The position numbers were made by a program, and so were the translations under genes. A model generated the notes under the pieces. The model did no database searches and was not told the DNA's origin. It saw nothing but the letters and a program-made list of their open reading frames with translations. DNA of 64,000 nucleotides from an uncultured Oscillospiraceae bacterium (GTDB lineage Bacteria > Bacillota > Clostridia > Oscillospirales > Oscillospiraceae): assembly GCA_934659425.1 (NCBI GenBank), contig CAKUHU010000002.1, positions 62,001 through 126,000 on the forward strand, read 5' to 3'. This document shows, piece by piece, positions 25,733 to 33,132 of the stretch; the first letter of the stretch is position 1, and every line of letters starts with the position of its first letter.

Positions 25733-27247
25733 GTGGACCGGCCCCGCCTTCCTTTGGGTGACTACTACCAGCTTCTTTTGAAAAACGGTCTTCTGGCCGA
25801 CATGGCTCCTCTCCGGGCAGACTTGACCAGACCGGTGAGCGCCGTTACCTGCGACTCCCGCAGCGCGGTGCCGGGCAGCCTCTTTTTGTGTAAAGGGGCC
25901 GCCTTTAAACCCGATTATTTGGCGGAAGCCCTCCGCCGGGGTGCCTTTTCCTATGTCAGTGAGAGGCCCTACGACCTCCCCGCCCCCTGTATCCAGGTCA
26001 CCGATATCCGGGCTGCCATGGGGCTGCTGGCCGACCGGGCCTGGGGCCATCCCTCCGGGGAGCTGTCCATCGTGGGCATCACCGGCACCAAGGGGAAGAC
26101 CACCACTGCCTATTTCCTGAAATCTATCCTGGATCAGTGGCGCTATGCCCAGGGGCTCCATCCGGCGGGCCTCCTCTCCACCATCGTCACCGATGACGGT
26201 GCCCAGCGCCGTCCTGCTGTCCTGACCACCCCGGAGCCGCTGGACCTCCAGCGCCATTTGTGGAACGCGGTCAACGCGGGGTGCGGATATTTGGTCATGG
26301 AGGAATCCAGCCAAGCGCTGAAATACGGCCGGGTCATCGGCGTGGAGCTGGCGGCGGCGGTATTTTTGAACCTGGGAGAGGACCACATCAGTCCCAAGGA
26401 GCACCCCACCTTAGAGGATTATTTTCAATCGAAGCTAAAAATTTTTGACCAGGCCCGGACTGCGGTGGTCAATCTGGACAGCGACCGCTCTGCTGAGGTG
26501 CTGGCAGCGGCCGGGCGGTGCGAAAAGACGGTCACCTATGCCATGAAGGACGTCGGAGCTGACATCTTCTGTTGCCGCCTGGCCCGGATGGGCCAGGGAT
26601 TGGCGTTCACCGCCCCCTATGCCGGGGAGGAGAGAGATTTCACATTGTCCATGACAGGGGATTTCAATGTATCCAACGCCCTGGCGGCCTTGGCGGTGTG
26701 CGAGAGCCTGGGCGTCCCGGCAGAGCACGTCCAGGCGGGGCTGGCCCGGGCAGCGGTGCCCGGGCGGATGGAGACCTATCACGCCGACGGAAAAACCGTC
26801 ATCGTAGACTATGCCCACAATGGCCTGGCCCTGTCCGCCCTTCTGCGTTCGGTGCACAGCGACTATCCCGGCCAGCCGGTGACAGTGGTGTTTGGCTGCA
26901 CCGGAGGAAAGGGACTGGACCGCCGGGAGGGGATGGGCAAAGCGGCGGGAGAATACGCAGACCGCATCCTTCTCACCGAGGATGACCCGGGGCCGGAGGA
27001 GGTGGAGGCCATCTGTGGGGAGATCGGACGATATATCGCCCCCTATGGAAAGACGTGGACCGTCATCCCTGACCGGGAGGAGGCCATCCGCCGGGCCATT
27101 GGGGAGGCCCCCGCCCCCGCCGTCATCGTCTTGGCGGGCAAGGGCAGTGAGATGGAGCAGAAGCGGAAGAACGGTCCGGAGCCCTGCGCTCCCGACGGGC
27201 TGCTGGCCCGGAAGCATCTGGGGCTGCCGTTGGGAGACGCACCCTGA
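25733..27247 (+). CDS. murE: Mur-ligase family, UDP-MurNAc-tripeptide synthetase (MurE-like)
   Basis: Adds the third amino acid to UDP-MurNAc-L-Ala-D-Glu. It has 504 residues. The N-terminal uridine-binding domain holds VTCDSRSAVPGSLFLCKGA. The ATP loop is IVGITGTKGKTTTAYFLKSI (residues about 115-130). NLGEDHISPKEHPTLEDYF, TGDFNVSNALAALAVC and VPGRMETYHADGKTVIVDYAHN are typical Mur motifs. The substrate motif that is DNPR in diaminopimelate-adding MurE reads DDPG here (TEDDPGPEEV), so the Arg is missing and a different diamino acid, such as L-Lys or Orn, is plausible. GTG at 25733 follows GAGGTGA by five bases. It may be a paralogue of the main MurE. Confidence 0.85.
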   Translation: MDRPRLPLGDYYQLLLKNGLLADMAPLRADLTRPVSAVTCDSRSAVPGSLFLCKGAAFKPDYLAEALRRGAFSYVSERPYDLPAPCIQVTDIRAAMGLLADRAWGHPSGELSIVGITGTKGKTTTAYFLKSILDQWRYAQGLHPAGLLSTIVTDDGAQRRPAVLTTPEPLDLQRHLWNAVNAGCGYLVMEESSQALKYGRVIGVELAAAVFLNLGEDHISPKEHPTLEDYFQSKLKIFDQARTAVVNLDSDRSAEVLAAAGRCEKTVTYAMKDVGADIFCCRLARMGQGLAFTAPYAGEERDFTLSMTGDFNVSNALAALAVCESLGVPAEHVQAGLARAAVPGRMETYHADGKTVIVDYAHNGLALSALLRSVHSDYPGQPVTVVFGCTGGKGLDRREGMGKAAGEYADRILLTEDDPGPEEVEAICGEIGRYIAPYGKTWTVIPDREEAIRRAIGEAPAPAVIVLAGKGSEMEQKRKNGPEPCAPDGLLARKHLGLPLGDAP

Positions 27248-27372
27248 TAGGGGCCCGCCAATATCCCTGCGGGAAGCGGAGAAGAGTATGAGACAAAAAA
27301 TAGATAAAATTGACAATTTCTGCCATTTTATGATGCTGTTTTAAGGTAAGACAGAGAGAGGAACTGGGGAAA

Positions 27373-28713
27373 GTGAAAAGAGATAAAACGCTGATGACAG
27401 AGGGCCCGATTGGCCTCATATTGGTCCGCTTTGCCCTGCCCCTGTTTGCGGGTAATTTATTTCAGCAGCTCTATAACGCGGTGGACTCCCTGGTGGTGGG
27501 CAACTTTTGCGGAGATATTGCTCTGGCCGCAGTCAGCTCCTCAGGAAGTCTCTGCTATCTGATGATCGGATTTTTCCAGGGGGCCTTTGTGGGGGCCAGC
27601 GTCTTGATTTCCCGCTACTATGGGATGCAGAACATGGAGAAGACAGATCTGGCGGTCTCCACCACCATGGTCTTCTCCATAGTGGCCGGGGTGCTCTTGT
27701 CGGTGTTTGGGGTGCTGTTTACGCCCACCATCCTGGGCTGGATGGGTACGCCGGAGACGGTGATGCCCGAGTCCGTTGCCTATTTTCGGATCTATTGCGC
27801 CGGCCTGATGGGCCTGGTGCTCTATAATGCTGCGACTGGGATCTTCCGGGCATTGGGAGACAGTCGCCATCCCCTCTATTATCTCATGATCGCCGCCGCG
27901 GTCAACGTGGTGCTGGACCTTCTCTTCGTGGGTGCTCTGGACATGGGCGTGAAAGGGGCTGCTCTGGCCACTGTCATCGGCCAGAGCCTCAGCGCGGTGC
28001 TGGCGCTCCTCCATCTGATGAGCGGCAGATTTATCATCCGGCTGAACCTGCGGCACCTTCAGGCGGATGGGGCGATGATGCTTCAGGTGCTCCGACTGGG
28101 TATCCCCAGCGGCGTGCAGAACAGCGCCGTCTCCATCTCCAATCTGGTGGTCCAATCCAACATCAATAAATTCGGAGAACAGGCCATGGCGGGCTGCGGC
28201 AGCTATTTCAGGCTGGAGGGGTTTGTCAACCTGCCGGTGATCTGCATCACTCTGGCTATCACTACCTTTATCAGTCAGAACCTCGGGGCCCAAAAACATG
28301 ACCGGGTCAAACGGGGCGCTTTGCTGGGTACTCTCATGAGTGTGGGAGCTGCCTGGGTCATGGGAATGACCCTGTTTTTCTTTGCGCCGTTTTTGATCGG
28401 GCTGTTTAGCCGGACCCCGGAAGTGATGGCCTTCGGCATCCGGCAGTCCCGGGTGGAGGGGCTGTTCTATTTCATGGTGGGCTATTCCAAGGCGGCGGGG
28501 GGAATTCTGCAGGGTTCCGGCCGGTCCATGACGCCCATGGGGATCATACTGGCCACTTGGTGTGCCTTCCGTATCCTCTATATCACAGTCATGATCCGCA
28601 TCATCCCAAACATCAGTGTGGTGTTCAGCGCATACCCCATCACCTGGTTCCTCAGCACGGTTTTGTTCTTCATTGCACTTTGGAAGACAAACTGGTCAAC
28701 ACAGCAAATATAA
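27373..28713 (+). CDS. MATE-family efflux transporter
   Basis: Cation-coupled multidrug/toxin exporter. It has 446 residues and 12 membrane segments in two homologous halves. The first half has ILVRFALPLFAGNLFQQLYN and AVDSLVVGNFCGDIALAAVS, the MatE opening; the second starts near LRLGIPSGVQNSAVSISNLV. The subgroup is the clostridial DinF/NorM-like type. The GTG at 27373 has an AGAGAGGAAC site. It lies 125 bases after the MurE-like gene, with no terminator I can see between, so cotranscription is possible. Substrate unknown. Confidence 0.9.
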   Translation: MKRDKTLMTEGPIGLILVRFALPLFAGNLFQQLYNAVDSLVVGNFCGDIALAAVSSSGSLCYLMIGFFQGAFVGASVLISRYYGMQNMEKTDLAVSTTMVFSIVAGVLLSVFGVLFTPTILGWMGTPETVMPESVAYFRIYCAGLMGLVLYNAATGIFRALGDSRHPLYYLMIAAAVNVVLDLLFVGALDMGVKGAALATVIGQSLSAVLALLHLMSGRFIIRLNLRHLQADGAMMLQVLRLGIPSGVQNSAVSISNLVVQSNINKFGEQAMAGCGSYFRLEGFVNLPVICITLAITTFISQNLGAQKHDRVKRGALLGTLMSVGAAWVMGMTLFFFAPFLIGLFSRTPEVMAFGIRQSRVEGLFYFMVGYSKAAGGILQGSGRSMTPMGIILATWCAFRILYITVMIRIIPNISVVFSAYPITWFLSTVLFFIALWKTNWSTQQI

Positions 28714-28736
28714 GGCACGAAATTTTTAGAATGGAC

Positions 28737-28831
28737 TTGACAGATTTAGCGGGCAGTGATAAACTCTACTACATCACTGGGGTTAGTTTACACTAGCCCA
28801 AATTTTGTCCCACCTGTTAGTTTATACTAAC
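28737..28831 (+). promoter_or_regulatory. feo promoter with two DtxR-type operators
   Basis: TTGACA (28737-28742), a 17-base spacer and TAAACT (28760-28765) form the promoter. Two related inverted repeats follow: GGTTAGTTTACACTAGCC at 28781-28798 (imperfect) and GTTAGTTTATACTAAC at 28816-28831 (perfect). Their centres are 34 bases apart. TTAG-N-CTAA half-sites are typical of DtxR/IdeR-type iron repressors. A further inverted repeat, CAGTGAT/ATCACTG, spans the -10 box (28754-28779). Iron-dependent repression is the natural reading; the repressor gene is not in the window. Confidence 0.78.
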
Positions 28832-28856
28832 CTTAAAATAAGGGGGGAAGAACGCG

Positions 28857-29069
28857 ATGATACCGTTGACAATGGCGAAACCGGGAGAGACCGTTACCAT
28901 TCATAAGATCACTGGAAAAGATGAGGTGCGCCAGCACTTAGCAGAGATGGGATTTGTGGTGGACAGCGTCGTGACCGTTGTTTCTGAGATGGCCGGCAAT
29001 CTGATTTTACAGGTGAAGGACAGCCGGGTAGCGTTGGATAAGGGTATGGCGATGCGGATTATGATTTGA
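28857..29069 (+). CDS. feoA: FeoA domain protein, first copy
   Basis: Small cytosolic SH3-like protein that supports the ferrous iron transporter FeoB. The 70 residues read MIPLTMAKPGETVTIHKITG then DEVRQHLAEMGFVVDSVVTV, with the family's G-x-x-V and R-x-x-L-x-x-M-G-F motif, ending in MAMRIMI. ATG follows GGGGGAAG. It is the first gene behind the iron-regulated promoter. A second FeoA follows 92 bases on. Confidence 0.92.
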   Translation: MIPLTMAKPGETVTIHKITGKDEVRQHLAEMGFVVDSVVTVVSEMAGNLILQVKDSRVALDKGMAMRIMI

Positions 29070-29161
29070 TATGCCGATTTCGTTTCAAAGCAGAGCAACG
29101 AGGCTTTATTTTGAATGCGGATGAATAGACATATGTGTATGTTAGGAGAGGAGGAAATTAC

Positions 29162-29383
29162 ATGAAAACGCTGAAGGATGCCAAAGTGGGAGAGACCGTC
29201 ACCGTCGTAAAGCTCCACGGCGAAGGGGCCGTGAAGCGCCGGATTATGGACATGGGGCTCACAAAGGGAACCGAGATTTATGTGCGGAAGGTAGCCCCCC
29301 TGGGTGACCCGATGGAGCTGAATGTTCGAGGCTATGAGCTGTCTGTGCGGAAATCGGATGCTGAGATGGTCGAGATTGACTGA
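29162..29383 (+). CDS. feoA: FeoA domain protein, second copy
   Basis: A 73-residue FeoA paralogue: MKTLKDAKVGETVTVVKLHG and RRIMDMGLTKGTEIYVRKVA, with the usual M-x-L-x-D glycine-rich start. I chose the ATG at 29162 because AGGAGAGGAGG precedes it; a start nine codons earlier overlaps that site. Tandem FeoA genes before FeoB are frequent in Clostridia; the two differ enough in sequence (few identical residues outside the motif) to have distinct roles. Confidence 0.93.
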   Translation: MKTLKDAKVGETVTVVKLHGEGAVKRRIMDMGLTKGTEIYVRKVAPLGDPMELNVRGYELSVRKSDAEMVEID

Positions 29384-29390
29384 ATTTCCC

Positions 29391-29416
29391 GGACGGCAGA
29401 AAACCGTCCATTTTTT
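29391..29416 (+). terminator. Internal terminator-like hairpin between feoA and feoB
   Basis: GGACGG (29391-29396) pairs with CCGTCC (29404-29409), followed by six T (29411-29416). The six-pair stem is short, so it may only partly stop transcription and set a lower level of feoB. Confidence 0.6.
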
Positions 29417-29427
29417 CCGATATAAGG

Positions 29428-29441
29428 TTAGCTTTGGCTAA
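29428..29441 (+). promoter_or_regulatory. Third DtxR-type box, upstream of feoB
   Basis: TTAGCTTTGGCTAA is a perfect 14-base inverted repeat of the same TTAG...CTAA type as the two feo operators, 23 bases before the feoB start. I see no -35 box for a local promoter, so it may act as a roadblock. Confidence 0.6.
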
Positions 29442-29463
29442 TTAAAGGAGAGGAGATCGAATC

Positions 29464-31950
29464 ATGGAGTTGAAAATCGCGCTGGCGGGCAACCCGAACT
29501 GCGGCAAAACGACGCTGTTCAATGCTCTGACCGGCTCCAACCAGTACGTAGGCAACTGGCCTGGCGTTACGGTGGAAAAGAAGGAGGGCAAGCTGAAGGG
29601 CCACAAGGATGTGGTTATCCAGGACTTGCCCGGTATTTATTCCCTGTCGCCCTATACGTTGGAGGAAGTGGTGGCCCGGGGCTATCTGGTGAATGAGAAG
29701 CCGGATGCCATCTTAAATATCGTAGACGGCACCAATATTGAGAGAAACCTGTACTTAACCACCCAGCTCATTGAGTTGGGCCTGCCCGTTGTGGTGGCGG
29801 TGAACATGATGGACCTGGTCCGCAAGAACGGAGACCGGATCGATCTGGATAAGCTGGGTGAAGCTTTGGGCTGCACCGTTATGTCCATGTCCGCGCTGAA
29901 GGGCGAGGGTGCCCAGGAAGTGGCCGAGGCTGCTGTGAAGCTGGCGCAGGCCAAGCAATCCGGGGAGCTGCCCCATGTGTTCACCGGCAGCGTGGAGCAC
30001 GCCATTGCCCACATTGAGGAGTCCATTGAGGGCAAGGTGGACAGCCGTTATCTGCGCTGGTATGCCATCAAGGTCTTTGAGCGGGATGAGAAGGTCATGG
30101 CTGAGCTGGGCCTGTCTGATGAACTGAAGGCCCATTTGGAGCAGCACATTGTGGACTGCGAAAAGGAGTTGGATGACGATGCAGAGAGCATCATCACCAA
30201 CCAGCGCTATTCCTACATCAACGGTGTGGTAGAGCGGTCGGTCAAGAAGAAGGCGGCCAAGCACAGCATGTCCACCTCGGATAAGATCGACCGTGTCGTG
30301 ACCAACCGGATCCTGGCCCTGCCCATCTTTGTGGCGGTCATGTTTCTGGTGTACGCCATCGCCATGGGCGGCTGGACCGTGTCCATCGGCACCGCCCTGA
30401 CCGACTGGGCCAACGACGGACTGTTCGGCGACGGCTGGTTCGTCCCCTTCACCGCCGACACAGAGGCCTGGGAAGAGGACTCCGGTGCCTATGAAGAGGC
30501 CAGCACCATCATCGAGGAGTTCCTGGCTGCTGCGCAGGAGGAAGGCGTGGACACTGACGCCATCTCCGAGGCCATTGAGGCGGGGGAGGTCGATGAAGCC
30601 CTGCTGGATGACTTCCTGGCCCAGACCGGAGACCTTGAGACGGAAGTCTATTTCTACGATGACGAGGCCGGTACCACTGATGAGGTTACTGTCGGCGCCG
30701 GAGATTTTGCCGAGGCCCTGGAGGTAGAGGAGCCTGATCCCACCGCCTACGGCACTTGGGTGCCCGGTATCCCTGTGTTGATCGAGAACCTGCTGGAGGC
30801 CATCGGTTGCGGCGAGGTCCTGACGGCTTTGATCCTGGACGGCATCGTGGCCGGCGTAGGCGCGGTACTGGGCTTTGTGCCTCAGATGTTGGTCTTGTTC
30901 CTGCTGCTGGCGATTTTGGAGGACGTTGGCTACATGGCCCGTATCGCCTTCATTATGGACCGGATTTTCCGCCGCTTCGGCTTGTCCGGTAAGTCCTTTA
31001 TTCCTCTGCTGGTGGCCACGGGCTGTGGTATCCCCGGCATCATGTCCTCCCGTACGATTGAGCAGGACCGTGACCGGAAGATGACCATTATGACCACCTG
31101 CTTCATGCCCTGCGGTGCCAAGGCCCCCATTATCGCTCTGTTTGCCGGGGCCCTGTTCGGCGGCTCTGCCGTAGTAGCCGCATCCTTCTACTTCATCGGT
31201 ATTGCCTCTGTCATCATCTCTGGCATCATGCTGAAGAAGTTCAAGGCCTTCGCCGGTGAGCCTGCTCCCTTCGTCATGGAGCTGCCCGCCTATCACATCC
31301 CCTCTGTGGGCAACGTTCTGCGGGCCACTTGGGAGCGGGGCTGGTCCTTTATCAAGCGGGCTGGCAGCGTGATCCTGATCTCCTCCATCGTGCTGTGGTT
31401 CCTCCAGGGTTTCGGCTTTACCGAGGCGGGCTTCGGCATGGTCGAGGACTCCGATGCCTCCCTGCTGGCCGGTATCGGCGGTGCGATTGCCTTCATCTTT
31501 GCGCCGCTGGGCTTTAACACTTGGCAAGCCACGGTGGCTACTATCACCGGCCTTATCGCCAAGGAAGAGGTCGTGGGCACGATGGGCGTGCTGTACGGAA
31601 GCAATCTGACTGCCGAGATGGCTGGCGTCTTCACTGGCTTGACTGCGTATAGCTTCATGATTTTCAACCTGCTGTGCGCTCCCTGCTTCGCCGCTATGGG
31701 CGCTATCAAGCGGGAGATGAACAATGCCAAGTGGACCTTCGCAGCCATCGGCTATATGTGCCTGTGGGCCTATGTGCTCTCCCTGATCGTCTATCAGATC
31801 GGCGGTCTGATTTTGGGCGAAGTGGCCTTTGGTGTCGGTACGGTCGTGGCTCTGGCCTGCGTAGTGGGCATCCTTTACCTGCTGTTCCGTAAGGGCTACA
31901 AGGGCGAGGAGATCCATAAGCTGTCTTCCGTGGACGCGGCCCGCGTGTAA
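29464..31950 (+). CDS. feoB: Ferrous iron transporter B
   Basis: GTP-dependent Fe2+ importer. It has 828 residues. The N-terminal G domain has GNPNCGKTTLFNAL (G1, residue 9 on), DLPGIYSLSPYT (G3) and NMMDLVRKNG (G4), followed by the helical GDI-like domain. The membrane part holds two Gate regions: GFVPQMLVLFLLLAILEDVG with FIPLLVATGCGIPGIMSSRT, and later CFMPCGAKAPIIALF. Between the first membrane helix and the gate, residues about 322-435 form an acidic insert with almost no basic residues (for example EAIEAGEVDEALLDDFLAQT), likely extracytoplasmic. RBS AAAGGAGAGGAG. A DtxR box sits just upstream. Confidence 0.95.
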   Translation: MELKIALAGNPNCGKTTLFNALTGSNQYVGNWPGVTVEKKEGKLKGHKDVVIQDLPGIYSLSPYTLEEVVARGYLVNEKPDAILNIVDGTNIERNLYLTTQLIELGLPVVVAVNMMDLVRKNGDRIDLDKLGEALGCTVMSMSALKGEGAQEVAEAAVKLAQAKQSGELPHVFTGSVEHAIAHIEESIEGKVDSRYLRWYAIKVFERDEKVMAELGLSDELKAHLEQHIVDCEKELDDDAESIITNQRYSYINGVVERSVKKKAAKHSMSTSDKIDRVVTNRILALPIFVAVMFLVYAIAMGGWTVSIGTALTDWANDGLFGDGWFVPFTADTEAWEEDSGAYEEASTIIEEFLAAAQEEGVDTDAISEAIEAGEVDEALLDDFLAQTGDLETEVYFYDDEAGTTDEVTVGAGDFAEALEVEEPDPTAYGTWVPGIPVLIENLLEAIGCGEVLTALILDGIVAGVGAVLGFVPQMLVLFLLLAILEDVGYMARIAFIMDRIFRRFGLSGKSFIPLLVATGCGIPGIMSSRTIEQDRDRKMTIMTTCFMPCGAKAPIIALFAGALFGGSAVVAASFYFIGIASVIISGIMLKKFKAFAGEPAPFVMELPAYHIPSVGNVLRATWERGWSFIKRAGSVILISSIVLWFLQGFGFTEAGFGMVEDSDASLLAGIGGAIAFIFAPLGFNTWQATVATITGLIAKEEVVGTMGVLYGSNLTAEMAGVFTGLTAYSFMIFNLLCAPCFAAMGAIKREMNNAKWTFAAIGYMCLWAYVLSLIVYQIGGLILGEVAFGVGTVVALACVVGILYLLFRKGYKGEEIHKLSSVDAARV

Positions 31951-31990
31951 GGACACACACAGCGAACAATAAAAGGAAAGGAGTCCCAGT

Positions 31991-32173
31991 ATGCCTGCGT
32001 TTTTTGGCGATGCCGTTGCGATAGTGGTCGTGGGAATGCTCGTACTATTGTCGATCCGTTCATTGGTGAAATCCCACAAAGCAGGGGGCTCCTGCGCAGG
32101 CTGCAGCGGTTGCAGTGGCTGCAGCGGAGGCTGCTCTGGCTGTGAGATGTACCATACAGGAAAAAAATTCTAA
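31991..32173 (+). CDS. FeoB-associated Cys-rich membrane protein
   Basis: A 60-residue protein: one N-terminal membrane helix (AVAIVVVGMLVLLSIRSLV), then a Cys-rich tail with five Cys in C-x-x-C spacing (residues about 34-51, SCAGCSGCSGCSGGCSGC). The family accompanies FeoB in Clostridia and may shuttle or sense iron. ATG follows AAAGGAAAGGAG. It is the last gene of the feo operon, 40 bases after feoB. Confidence 0.9.
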   Translation: MPAFFGDAVAIVVVGMLVLLSIRSLVKSHKAGGSCAGCSGCSGCSGGCSGCEMYHTGKKF

Positions 32174-32212
32174 AAAATTCCCGGCGGGTGTTCAGCCCGC
32201 CGGGAATTTTTT
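32172..32212. terminator. Bidirectional terminator between feo operon and bofA
   Basis: AAAAAATTCCCGGCGGG and CCCGCCGGGAATTTTTT form a perfect 17-pair stem with a seven-base loop, with A- and T-tracts on either side. Confidence 0.93.
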
Positions 32213-32216
32213 CTTT

Positions 32217-32486
32217 TTATCTGAGCGCCCATCGCAGCATCATGAGCAGGCCAAAGCCGGGCGCACCCAACACACCCAGCACCAGGGCGTTGAAAAGATT
32301 GACGCCGAGACCTGCCCCCAAAAACTGCCCCACCGGAGCGAAGATGGTCAAAAAGGCCAGTCCGACACCGGTCCGCCCCAGGAGACGGAGAAGGCTGCCC
32401 AGGGGCCTGCGGAGGAGTCCCAAGGCCACTGCGATACACAAAGAGCCGATTAGCCAGGGCAGGCTGTCCATTAAGCTGTCGGCCAT
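32217..32486 (-). CDS. bofA: BofA-like pro-sigma-K processing inhibitor
   Basis: In Bacillus BofA holds the SpoIVFB protease inactive in the outer forespore membrane until the forespore signals. The 89-residue protein has two or three hydrophobic helices and the conserved C-terminal stretch FAPVGQFLGAGLGVNLFNAL followed by VLGVLGAPGFGLLMML, which matches the family (G-x-N-x-x-N/A-x-x-x-x-x-x-L-G-x-P-G). It lies one base after the yaaL-like gene, the same order as in Bacillus. It shares that gene's sigma-E-type promoter. Confidence 0.88.
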   Translation of the reverse strand: MADSLMDSLPWLIGSLCIAVALGLLRRPLGSLLRLLGRTGVGLAFLTIFAPVGQFLGAGLGVNLFNALVLGVLGAPGFGLLMMLRWALR

Positions 32487-32487
32487 G

Positions 32488-32772
32488 TCATGCTATCGGG
32501 AGGGCGGGACAGGCGATCTCCCCCCCCAATGCCGCCAGCGGGGGCGTCTCCAGCGCTTTCCTCTGCCGCAGAAGATAAGAATAGCGGGTTTGAAGGGCCT
32601 GGATCTCGTAGACATAGGACTCTACCAGTTCTCCGTCGCTGGCGGCGTTAAATCCGGCATAGGCCTGTGCGATCAAAACCCTCGTATTTTCCAGGCTTTC
32701 CTCCAGCTCCAGCCGCAAAATATTTTGTCCCGGTTCCCGGTGCGTCCAGGGCCATCTCCAGCCATCTCTCAT
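32488..32772 (-). CDS. yaaL: YaaL-like DUF2508 family protein
   Basis: A 94-residue soluble helical protein, MRDGWRWPWTHREPGQNILR then LELEESLENTRVLIAQAYAG, matching the DUF2508 pattern (short basic start, then an E-x-x-x-x-A/T helix ending in F-N). The ATG at 32772 follows AGGAAGGTGG; a much longer in-frame reading to 32985 crosses the promoter and is not real. In Bacillus the gene sits between recR and bofA; here recR is absent but bofA follows directly. Function unknown. Confidence 0.82.
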   Translation of the reverse strand: MRDGWRWPWTHREPGQNILRLELEESLENTRVLIAQAYAGFNAASDGELVESYVYEIQALQTRYSYLLRQRKALETPPLAALGGEIACPALPIA

Positions 32773-32797
32773 GAGTATCCACCTTCCTTTCTTTCCC

Positions 32798-32824
32798 ATT
32801 GTATGGAGAGTGTGGACAAATATG
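32798..32824 (-). promoter_or_regulatory. Sigma-E-type sporulation promoter of yaaL-bofA
   Basis: On the minus strand CATATT (32824-32819), a 13-base spacer and CATACAAT (32805-32798). This fits the mother-cell sigma-E pattern (ATATT, then CATACA-T), and bofA is a sigma-E gene in Bacillus. The region 32825-33078 further upstream holds no gene I can support. Confidence 0.75.
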
Positions 32825-33078
32825 CCAGAGATTATACTGAGCTGCAGGGATAAAAGCTTACGGATTAGATTAAGGCGGTGGCTCTTTTTGTATGCTGAAA
32901 AATGTCCTCTTTCGTAAAGCCAAATATTCCTGATACAGGCGACAAAAATGCTGAAAACTGCCGATTGGCTTATGCCGCTTTGCAAGCTGCGATTTTATAA
33001 GTGAGGAGAGAGGGGATACTCTTTGATGGAATGTATAGGCCCCAAAAAAAATAGACAGTTATTCTTGTGTTCTTAAAT

Positions 33079-33112
33079 AAAAGACGCCCCGCCTTAAGGC
33101 GGGGCGTCTTTT
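33079..33112. terminator. Terminator of nifJ
   Basis: A perfect palindrome, AAAGACGCCCCGCC/GGCGGGGCGTCTTT with a TTAA loop, downstream of the minus-strand gene. Confidence 0.92.
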
Positions 33113-33132
33113 ATCTTGCTTGCGAAAAGGAC

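Noticed and set aside
29755..32079. 774-codon open frame opposite feoB
   Set aside because: Antisense shadow of feoB; His/Gln-rich and without any motif. The same holds for the 434-codon frame opposite the uracil permease (13114-14418) and the 501-codon frame opposite glyQS.
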